Origin: Warburgia ugandensis
Lineage: Eukaryota > Streptophyta > Magnoliopsida > Canellales > Canellaceae
DNA: 64,000 nt
Direction: 5' to 3'
NCBI GenBank assembly: GCA_035236585.1
Contig: CP141130.1
Location: forward strand, 30,515,501 to 30,579,500
Below the pieces are notes generated by a model. That model saw only the letters and a program-made list of their open reading frames with translations. It did not search any database and was not told the DNA's origin. The position numbers and the translations under genes were made by a program. This document shows, one piece after another, positions 24,330 to 32,472 of the stretch (position 1 is its first letter; every line of letters begins with the position of its first letter).

Positions 24330-25178
24330 TCTTCTATCTGAAATTATAGACCTTCATGATATAAGTATACCTATGGTACCTTAGAACAATAATGATCCAA
24401 GCAAATGATCCAACCCCATGATCCATCAAATTGATCCAATCAAACAATGAGAAATTAGAGAGATGTGTGGACTAAGAAAACCCTAAGAATAGGGCATAAA
24501 AAATAATCCAGCCTTAGTTAAATAGACACATCGTCTAATATATACAATGTATATTACATACAAGCGTGGTGGCTTGTGATTTTGTTTTACACAGGCCTAG
24601 GCCTGGGGATCCTATGCTAGGGAAGTTATGAGAGTTTGGCCACTAGCTTCGTAATGAATACCATGCCCAAAGAGAGGCTAAAAGTCTAGTGGGGCAATCA
24701 TGGGAAGGCCGCCACTATGACAGCCATGGTCCTCGCCCATGTGGACATGGATTTTGTCATTTCCATAGTTGGTATCAGTGGATTATTATGCAGTTATCTG
24801 GGACCATTGTATGGATGCAGACTAGACATAGTAGTCCTTGATGATTTTTCATTATGATGCACATACGATAGGCACAGTGAAATGCCATTGCATGATGAGA
24901 CACCAAGTATAATGAAATACATGAGTTCTTAGAGAGAAAATCCCCATATCAGATTTGGCTGATATTGGTCTCCTAAGTGGGAGTATAGCTAGGGGAAGGA
25001 ACAAATTTTGAGTATTTTTACTATTTTAATTGGTTTATCCTATACTATATAAATGATTTATGTACTTTATGATGAGATGGTCCATGAATGGGTAAACATG
25101 ATAGAATGATGAATGAGATATCGTATTCTTGTATTAATGAAGTATTATAGTCTTGTATCCCCTACCAAGCATTGCTTG

Positions 25179-25218
25179 TTGAGATATTGTAAATGTTTGA
25201 ATGTTTACAATATCTCAA
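25179..25218 (+). repeat. Perfect 15-bp-stem hairpin in LTR E
   Basis: TTGAGATATTGTAAA (25179-25193) is the exact reverse complement of TTTACAATATCTCAA (25204-25218), with a ten-base loop. It is the best-preserved copy of the LTR hairpin. Confidence 0.92.
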
Positions 25219-25594
25219 ATACAGGGAAGGAGACTTGAGTATGTATAGCTTGAAGAGCCCAGATGCTACTAGACTGATCAAGGTATCTTCTTTGAAGATT
25301 GTGAAACCAAACTATGTACTTTGTATTTGGATGGATTGTAATTGTAATACAAGGGTTATGTAAAGTGAACTACTGGATGATTCCTGGTATTCAATAAAAT
25401 TTTATTTTAATACAAAAATTTGTATGTGTATTATGTATGTTGAGGTGAGACTTAGGTTTTGTTACAAATTGATTTAAAAGAAAAGAATTTTTGCTACATT
25501 GTTTGAGAAATTTTTTTACTACTAAGGGCCTTGCCTTTGAAAAATGTATTACAAAATGTGTTACAAAAACCCTGGTTGTCACAGTTGGTAGGAA

Positions 25595-26191
25595 TGAGCC
25601 AAAAGATGCTGGAGTGCCCCAAAGAGTGGGTGAGGTAGTTATGAGGCAAGAGACCTTAAGAGTTGTCCCACATCGCTAATGGAAAAGTAACTAGGCTAAT
25701 TATAAGGGTTCAAGGAACCCTACCTGTCACAATGCATTTTCCCTGGGAACTTGGTTTCCAAGGGGGAACAAAGCTGTGACCGTTGTCAATGTATGGGCAC
25801 TATTAGTGGAAAGCAGACAATATTGTGACTGTTGGACCCTTGGGGTATTATAAATGGTATCAGAGCCGACCCTTGACCTAGTGTGTGGCTGGCCGGCAAA
25901 TGTGGACATCCGTTCCCTAGTGGGGGTGAGGGTGAGCCAAAAGACACTGGAGTGCCCCCAAGAGTGGGTGAGGTAATTGTGAGGCAAGAGACCTTAAGAG
26001 TTAGTCCCACATCACTAAGGGGAAAGTAACTAGGCTAGTTATAAGGGCTCAAGGGACTCTACCTATCACAACATGTTTTCCCTGGGAACATGGTTTCCAA
26101 GGGGGAACAAAGTCATGACCCCTGCCGGTGTCTGGGCACCGTCAGTGGAAAGCGAACAATATTGTGACTGTTGGACCCTTCAGGTGTTATA
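25595..26191 (+). mobile_element. TRIM-like miniature LTR retrotransposon
   Basis: Two direct repeats of about 258 bp (25595-25852 and 25933-26191) flank an 80-bp centre. The centre starts with an exact initiator-Met primer site, TGGTATCAGAGC (25855-25866), and ends in a purine tract around 25922-25932 (gggggtgaggg). This is the full TRIM layout with no coding capacity; it would depend on another element's proteins. The LTRs share agttg/agttagtcccacatc, tataagggctcaaggga, ccaagggggaacaaag and gacaatattgtgactgttgg blocks. No target duplication is visible (aggaa versus ggtgc), probably because the Au SINE abuts the right edge. Antisense frames at 25727-26010 are artefacts. Confidence 0.88.
25855..25866 (+). 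promoter_or_regulatory. Primer binding site, initiator tRNA-Met
   Basis: TGGTATCAGAGC matches the 3' end complement of plant initiator tRNA-Met, two bases after the end of the left TRIM LTR. Confidence 0.9.
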
Positions 26192-26369
26192 GGTGCAGCC
26201 CAAATGCATGAAGGTCCTACATATGTATGGTCCAAGGAAGGGGTGGACCCCAAGGGTCAATGGTATGCAGCCTTACCTTGCATTTTGTAAGAGGCTATTT
26301 CAACGCCTTGAACCTGTGACCTCAAGGTCACATGACAACAACTCTACCATTGTGCTAAGGCTCTCCCAT
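26192..26369 (-). mobile_element. Au-type SINE
   Basis: On the minus strand it begins gggagagccttagcacaatg, containing a pol III A box (TTAGCACAATGGTAGAG, plus 26343-26359), then a B box GGTTCAAGGC (plus 26305-26314), then the gaaatagcctcttac, aaggctgcatacc and ttccttggacc blocks characteristic of the Au SINE found across angiosperms. The 3' end reads gggctgcacc. It is tRNA-derived and noncoding and would use LINE machinery to move. The plus-strand open frame 26193-26594 is antisense. The ten bases between its 5' end and the 9-bp repeat (atcgtacgag) are unassigned. Confidence 0.9.
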
Positions 26370-26386
26370 CGTACGAGACATACAAT

Positions 26387-27807
26387 ATCATTGAAAGCAA
26401 CTAGACTTCAAAATTCAGGATCTAATGCTATCCATGTGTCACTCATCAATGGGTACTATAGGATAGGAATGCTTGTGAACCACAAGATAGAACCAAAGAG
26501 AGAAAGAAATGGTAAAAGAATCCTAAAGGTTTTAAAGCAGATGCCACAATGGATAATGGTGGATGTAAATCCTAGGTTAGGATGTCCTAAATAATACTAC
26601 TTAAGGCACGATAATAACTAGAAAAGAAAATTTAAAAATATAAGGCTAACATCTAGAGAAAAGTAAGGAATAGCATAACCGTTAACTTGGTCTTGAATGC
26701 TTGGAATGAGAATATTCAAATACTACTTTCTCTTTTCTATCACTACAAGAGATTCATGACCTTTGATGCAAGAGAACTAGAGCACCATAAGATGCAAAAT
26801 AACATAGAAGAGAACCCAAGTAGAGTGCACATGAACCAAAGGAGAAAAGTCTTGCAATAAGAGAGGACAAGATGCATGTAATCCAAAGTGAAAAATTGCT
26901 TTAAAAGAATTCCTCTTGTGTCCAATTTTCACCATATATATAGAGGGATATCTCTTGCTAATTTCTAGCCTAAGGAAGATAGGAAAGAGGGGACAAGGCT
27001 TGGGGAAAGATGGATAGAGTACAGAAGGGAGATTAAGAGGTGGAGATCATAGAAAATTGTGTGTGTTCCTCCTTCCTAATTGTTCCACAATGTAGGGTAG
27101 GAGGGAGAGAAGAAAGGAAAGGATAAAAGGTGAGTTCTTTTCTCTAATTGGTTCACCTAGTATGCAGCCTACCCTTGTTAGTAAATATCCCTTATTTTCC
27201 TAGTTTTCCTATATAGAACTCTGTTTGCAAGTTGGAAAAATTGTGTTCTTCTTTAGAACATGTGGATCCATGTTGCAAATGGCTTATGTGTCTCCTTTAT
27301 ATGGTTTTTGACTTGGTGGCTTTAGTGGCTCTCATCCTTGGCTTCATGGCTCTGTAGCTTGTGTTGCTTGAAATCACATGCAAAGGTGATGGAATTCTAC
27401 CACCTTTGGCATGGGCCCATTTTTAGTTACCCTACAAATTGTTTTTGGGACTCATTTGCTTGCACTAGAATTATCTTGGCCCTTACTTGATCATTGAAAT
27501 GATAGAAAACAAGTCCTAGCTCTCTGGGTTGATCTGGATCATCGATTATTATTTAAAGTGATCTGAATTGTTGAAGTATTCTTTTAGCACCTACAAAAGA
27601 TTAAATATACTAATTAATTCCTAAAAAATTATGATAGATCTCATAATCTAGATTAGCTTTTGCACTTGAAAAATATTGGATTTTTGGATTATCAGTTTTG
27701 AAATGCATGTGTCATGGATTTTGGAAAATTCCTAGAATAATGCCCTATAATCTATGACACATGTACTCCTAATTGGGTACTTTTTATGAGAAATTGACTA
27801 CTCATCA
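26387..27807 (-). repeat. 5' LTR of OTA-1, right segment
   Basis: Resumes at atcattgaaag and matches 10857-12299 of the other LTR to its end at CTCATCA (27807). It is followed by the target duplication aacct (27808-27812). Confidence 0.92.
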
Positions 27808-27812
27808 AACCT

Positions 27813-29336
27813 TGTGATCAAAGTGGAAAAATAATATGTGTCTTGAAAGACCTAAGGATAGGGTCCTAGGATGCTAAATTTAGCAAGTAACAAAATATAG
27901 AGATTAGAATCTTAATGACTGATAGATAGATGTTTCAAGAATAATGTATATCTACTTAGAGACATCTTGTAAAACATGATTTAAGTTTGAAATCATGGAT
28001 GGTATGACCATAAGGATCACTATTGCTATTGAATGTTAAAGTGTATTCAATGCTAACTAAGCATGAAATTTATCCAAAGATGGTCATGACGTCATTGTTT
28101 TGAAAAGAGACTTCAAAATAGTTTTTTTTAGTGATTATGGGATCTAAGGAGAGCTATGCATTGACCATTAGCTAGAGAAAGAACCTGTTAAACTTTATCA
28201 TGCATTGTGTGTTTTACATTGGTGATATGTAGAATCTTTATATGTATATGTGGGTATATCTATACTTGAGTTTTAGGCCAATGAGCTTGATGGGTACTAT
28301 ACTAAGAGGTTTTAAACAAGGTTGCTCCGTCGCCTATGACCAAGAAGTGGAAGGTATCCATCGCCAAATAGTGTCATGGTCTCATTTACTATCTAATGGC
28401 CTCCTTTTGAGTAGCCTATATACTCGTGAGGTGACATGTGGGAGTTCCCCTACAATACCACAATAGCACATGTGGTTACAGAGTTCACGTGAGGATAGTG
28501 GTCTTGACATGGTTTATGTTTTGGTTGCACTCTATAGAGAGTGACACGATTGGTTCCACTTATGAATTGCATGAGTACTCGAGATGGTTAACAGATGTGC
28601 CTACATAAGTCTAGTAGACTTTGTAAGCACTTGAGTGTGCTTATTACTATTTCTATATAATTACTTTGATATGTGACTTATGTTCATATTTGAATTGTTA
28701 AGTGCTTATTTTATGCTCCAAAGAAAGAGTGAATAATTATGTGTGATTTATGGATGTGGATGAATAGCATGAAACGACTAGAGAGATAGTCTTGGTTTCT
28801 TGCCCTTAAGAAAAGAATGTTTATGAAATCCATGAGTGTGTGTAAGATGTCAATAGTTTTATTTTTATAGTTTAACTTTTATCCTCATATACTAAATCTA
28901 CCAACAACCCTCTAGATCCACATAAAAAGGCAAAGGTTGTAGAGTACACATTCACATGACCTAGAAAAAAGGTCGAGAACTTAGAATAAGTGAGAACCAG
29001 TAGTAGATTATTTACATATATTTGCTTTTGAGAACAATTGGTTATTTGACTGTAAAGCACATAATTGTAATGACTTTCAATGACATTTAAGTTAATATCT
29101 TTTATTTATACTTAGATGGTGTGCCATGACTCCTCTTAGGAAATGTTTTGAAATTTAAAATAGGCATCGATTGAAACATGAGTTAGTTTTTAATGTATGG
29201 TTGGTCCCATGGTTTTTGGTAACAATTTTCAAAGGAAATATGGTTTTTGAAAAGAATTTTAAAATATGGAATCCGTCTATTGCAAAATTCCTTTCATCAT
29301 TATAAATATTATTTATGAAACTTGTTGCGAGGCATA
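27813..29336 (+). repeat. Right part of chromovirus LTR C
   Basis: Continuation of the LTR interrupted at 10104. The block at 28270-28440 (ccaatgagcttgatgggtactat...) parallels the variable zones at 1447-1540 and 24590-24760. The LTR ends GCGAGGCATA at 29336, followed by a primer site. No gene is seen; the open frame at 28872-29060 has no recognisable content. Confidence 0.65.
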
Positions 29337-29338
29337 AT

Positions 29339-29350
29339 TGGTAGCAAATC
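29339..29350 (+). promoter_or_regulatory. Eroded primer binding site of chromovirus C
   Basis: TGGTAGCAAATC differs at three of twelve bases from TGGTATCAGAGC and lies three bases after the LTR end, the expected place. Gag follows about 320 bases later. Confidence 0.65.
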
Positions 29351-29655
29351 CTAGGGTGACTCATCATAGCCATTTATACTTTAGCAAGTCATCTATAACC
29401 AAGTTCTCATATGCTGGTATATGAGGAAGAATCTTATATTCAACTAAGCAGAAATAAACACTTACATTAGAGTATCTTACTATGAAATAGATGGAACCTG
29501 AATGACATTGTTAATAGGCTTCAGGGCACGCTAATGTGTCATAGGATGTTGCTAAGAATGCACCTGGAGATGTCATGCAAATTCTGGTCTAATAGTTGGG
29601 ATAGTATTTCCACCAAGCAACATAGAATGGTGGGGCTGTTGCTTAGGATGCTAAT

Positions 29656-30415
29656 GTTGACTGGCCAGAAAACCTATTAAATTGATTTAAGAAGATGGCC
29701 CTAGCATTCTTAGTGGAGAATGAGCCTAAAACTACTAAAACATGAATGTTTGAGGTAGCGAATGTCCTCAAGGCTATGGATGTTCCTGAGGAGATGAAAG
29801 TCATCATGGAAACCTTAGTCATGGCAAGAGACTTAGTCATAGGTGTAGACTTTGTGCCATGGGAGGATTTTCATGCAATACTCTTTATTAAGTGTTTCCC
29901 TATCCACATTCATCATTAGAAGGAGAAGGAATTCATGAGCCTTAAGTAGGGAGGTCTAACCATGATACAATATGAGAACAAGTTCACTAGGTTGAGAAGA
30001 TTTGTGTCTGAAGTTTATGTTTCTAACGAGAAGGTGGTAGAGAAATTCATTGATGGTTTTACCTTAGGATTGAGGACCAAAGTTCTTGGATCTCAGCCAA
30101 GTAGTGTGGCAAAGGCTGTGGAAATTAATTCTATTTTTGAGAAAGATTATAAGCAAGCCATGGACGAGAAGAAAGGAGATGTGGTTCCTAGTGGAGGAAT
30201 ATTTGTTAAGGAGAAGAGGCATGCATAGTTTAGTGGGTCCAAATAGTTGCAAAAGTGCCTATTTGGCAATTGTGGCAAGATTTTGATTGTAAACTGTGCC
30301 CAAAGTGTAAGAACCATCACTAGGGCAAGCCTTGCTTGATTTAGGGAAATAGGTGCTATAACTATGGAGAGGTTAGTCATTTTGCAGCGAGTTTCCCTAA
30401 GAAGAAACTGGGGAG
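29656..30415 (+). pseudogene. Chromovirus C gag with zinc knuckle (decayed)
   Basis: One frame runs through MALAFLVENEPK, ANVLKAMDVPEEMKVIMET, then IQYENKFTRLRRFVSEVYVS (from 29962) and EKFIDGFTLGLRTKV, interrupted by three stops. This is the conserved retrotransposon gag (capsid) region of Tekay/Del-like chromoviruses. A zinc-knuckle remnant follows near 30290-30410: CPKCKNHH then RCYNYGEVSHFAASFP, in which a Tyr and a Phe stand where cysteines are expected. Gag would build the particle and bind element RNA. It lies 320 bases after the PBS and before protease, as expected. It is not functional. Confidence 0.85.
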
Positions 30416-30489
30416 GAGACATTCAAGGATCCTATTCACACAGTCAAGGAAGCATATATGATGCCACTTTTGACCAAGCATAGACTTTT

Positions 30490-30862
30490 AATGTCATGGT
30501 GGAAGGTACCCTCCTTACCTATGATAGACCTACTCTTGTGTTGTTGGATACTAGTTTGACGCATTCTTTTATCTTGTTTACTTTTTCACTATATGGGGAT
30601 AAACCAGTATAGAGCCTAGGGTTTCATTCAGAAGTCACAATTCCATTGGATGAGTTTATATGTAGTAGAGAGCATCTACAAGAGGTTCCAATTATAGTGG
30701 TTAATAGATGAATATATGTTTATCTTATTCTCCTTGGGATGATAGACTTTGATGTCATCTTGGGGATGGATTCAATGGCACTTCATTGGGCTATGGTCAA
30801 TTGTAGAAAGAAGAGTGTTATCTTTGAAATTCCACAGGACTCGATAATATTCTTTCAGGGTA
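30490..30862 (+). pseudogene. Chromovirus C aspartic protease (decayed)
   Basis: A single frame reads NVMVEGTLLTYDRPTLVLLD, then TSLTHSFI, then after two stops IDFDVILGMDSMALHWAMVN and CRKKSVIF. LLDTSLTHSFI is the retropepsin active site with the third residue changed (DTS in place of DSG/DTG). The ILGMD block and NCRKK region are typical of chromovirus protease just before RT. It is immediately followed by a small 26-base tandem duplication. Confidence 0.85.
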
Positions 30863-30889
30863 GGACTCCATAATATCCTTTCAGGGTAG
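30838..30889 (+). repeat. 26-bp tandem duplication at the protease-RT junction
   Basis: gactcgataatattctttca at 30838 and gactccataatatcctttca at 30864, period 26, both followed by gggtag. It changes the downstream reading frame (26 is not a multiple of 3). Confidence 0.92.
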
Positions 30890-31014
30890 GAGAGATTATG
30901 TAGGGGCACATTTGCAATGAATGTAGCTACATACATTGCTCATTTTTCTTAGGTTTTCCTAACTAAAGTATAGGATGTAGAAGTTGAAAACCCAAAACTT
31001 GATGAGGTGGTAGT

Positions 31015-31690
31015 AGTTCAATAGTTTCTTGATGTATTTCCAAAGGAGTTACTTGTGCCAACTACGACTGCTATTACTAAGGCACCTTATAGAATGACAT
31101 TAGCGATGTTGAAAGAACTAATGAACCAACTCCAAGAATTGTTGGATAAGGGGTTTATCTAACTGAGTGTTTTGCTCTAAGGAGCTCTAATTATCTTTGT
31201 GAAAAAGAAGGATGAATCAATGAGACTATGTATCTTATAGGATGTTGAATGGAGGGACCATTAAGAATAAGTAACCTCTACCAGTCATTGACAATTTGTT
31301 TGATCAGCTCTAAGCTACTAGTGTATTCTCCAAGATTGATCTCAAGTCAGGGTACCATTAGTTAAGGATCAAGGAGGAAGATATGCCCAAGACATCTTTC
31401 AAAACTTGTTATGGATATTATGAGTTTAGGGTTATGTATTCAATTAAACAATGCCCTAGCCATGTTTATGGATCTCATGAACAAGGTGTTTAAGTAGTAT
31501 ATTGACAAATTTGTCATTTTCTTGGTTGAAAACATCCTAGTATATTTAGAGAGTTCTAATGATCATATAGAGCATTTGCGCATAGTGTTGAAGACTTTAA
31601 GGGTGCATGAGATATATGCTAAGTTTTGCAAGTGAAATTTTTGGCTAGAGAAGGTGAATTTTAGGGCCACATCATCTCTAAAGATGAGTA
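31015..31690 (+). pseudogene. Chromovirus C reverse transcriptase (decayed)
   Basis: Readable pieces in order: [20 protein letters not shown] (31078), LPVIDNLFDQL and FSKIDLKSGYH (31278-31360), KTSFKTCYGYYEFRVM (to 31437), NAPAMFMDLMNKVF (31450-31495), then FLVENILVYLESSNDHIEHL (31515-31575). The last is the catalytic strand; the family's (F/Y)-x-D-D is replaced by L-V-E-N, so both catalytic aspartates are lost. At least two frame changes and several stops are present. Neighbours (protease upstream, RNase H downstream) confirm pol order. Confidence 0.85.
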
Positions 31691-31899
31691 GCAGTGGACA
31701 CTGTTAATGTAGAAGGGGTAAAGAAGTGGAAGACACCTAAGATGGTGACAGAGGTATGGAGTTTCCTTGATTTAGTAGGACATTAACATAGGTTTATTGA
31801 GGCATTCCCATAGGTCGCTTTACCTCTGACTAAGCTAACCAAAAAGCACATAAGCATCACATGGGATGAGACATGTGAGGCTAGTTTCTAAGAGTTAAA

Positions 31900-32472
31900 G
31901 TGAAAACTGACCATTGCACTAGCATTGATGATACCTTCAGGTAGTGGGGAACTCACAATGTTTAGTGATGCCTCAAGAAAGGGCCTGGGCTATGTGTTGA
32001 TGTAACATGGGAAGGTGATTGCCTATGCTTTGAGATAGTTTTAGATGTATGGAGTCAATTATCTGACTTACAACTTCAAGTTAGTTTTTTGGTGTTTGCC
32101 TTAAAGATATGGAGGCATTACTTATATGAGGAGAAGTTTGAGGTATTTATAGACCATAGGATTTGCAATTATATTTTGTCTTAACAAGAACGTAAAATGA
32201 GGCAAAGGAGGTGGATGGAAGATATGAATGACTACAATATCTGTATTTAGTATCACCTAGGAAAGCCAATGCCATAAGCGAGAAGGTGCAAAGTATGTGT
32301 GCCAATATGATTTTCAAAAGATGGAAGTTGTTGTAGGATGTCATCTAGTATTGACCATAGTTAGGGTAGCATAGAGAGAGAGATCTTTCATGGAAAATTC
32401 AGCCATGCAATTTGTTATAGTTGATAGAGTACTTCAAGCATAGAGGGATGATGAGGAAACTTAGGCATTGGT
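31900..32472 (+). pseudogene. Chromovirus C RNase H and linker, cut before integrase
   Basis: SGELTMFSDASRKGLGYVLM and HGKVIAYA (about 31940-32025) are the first RNase H block with its Asp. Later fragments match the tail (FKLVFWCL, then AKEVDGRYE). The linker that normally precedes integrase follows (MQFVIVDRVLQA, near 32410). The sequence stops at 32472, exactly where an OTA-type LTR starts (TGATGGGTATAG). The missing integrase and 3' LTR are not found elsewhere in the window. Confidence 0.75.

Larger units (their letters stand above)
21059..25583 (+). repeat. Chromovirus 3' LTR (LTR E), 4525 bp
   Basis: Starts TGTGACACCCC directly after a polypurine tract and ends GGTTGTCACA at 25583, giving the short inverted terminal TGTGACA/TGTCACA. 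It contains a pyrimidine-rich leader near 21690-21790, an (AAT)n at 23872, a (TG)n at 24281, a variable zone at 24590-24800 and a perfect 15-bp-stem hairpin at 25179-25218. A segment at about 23560-23870 resembles OTA leader sequence and may be a foreign insert. No gene is seen in this 4.5 kb. Confidence 0.75.
20547..26377. mobile_element. 5.8 kb composite insertion flanked by 9-bp direct repeats
   Basis: The OTA-1 5' LTR stops at 20546 and resumes at 26387. The nine bases acatacaat occur at 20538-20546 and again at 26378-26386, and joining the flanks across one copy restores the order seen in the other LTR. This is a clean target duplication. Contents in order: a 14-base spacer, an inverted chromovirus LTR end (20561-20960), a chromovirus 3' end with LTR (20990-25583), a TRIM-like element (25595-26191) and an Au SINE (26192-26369). 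No terminal inverted repeat is evident at the exact edges (agggtggggg... and ...tcgtacgag). Confidence 0.75.
10105..27812 (-). mobile_element. Complete OTA-clade Ty3/gypsy retrotransposon (OTA-1) with 5-bp TSD
   Basis: A full-length element of the Ogre-Tat-Athila group in minus orientation. Both LTRs begin (plus strand) TGATGT and end in TTATCA or TCATCA. The flanks carry an exact target duplication, aacct, at 10105-10109 and 27808-27812. Order on the minus strand is 5' LTR (27807 down to 19851, interrupted), decayed PBS, leader, gag-protease (about 18560-17431), RT, RNase H, integrase (to 14078), a long 3' noncoding region and the 3' LTR (12299-10110). Removing the 5.8 kb block and the solo LTR leaves about 11.6 kb. 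All coding parts contain stops and frameshifts. The two LTRs are visibly diverged, so the insertion is old. Confidence 0.9.

Noticed and set aside
24158-24349. Frame ending in a Cys-Val repeat
   Set aside because: Produced by the (TG)n microsatellite.
26305-26359. Possible tRNA gene from A- and B-box matches
   Set aside because: The boxes belong to the Au SINE; no cloverleaf or acceptor stem can be drawn and the downstream text is SINE body.
26193-26594. 133-codon plus-strand frame
   Set aside because: It is antisense to the Au SINE and runs on into the OTA-1 LTR.
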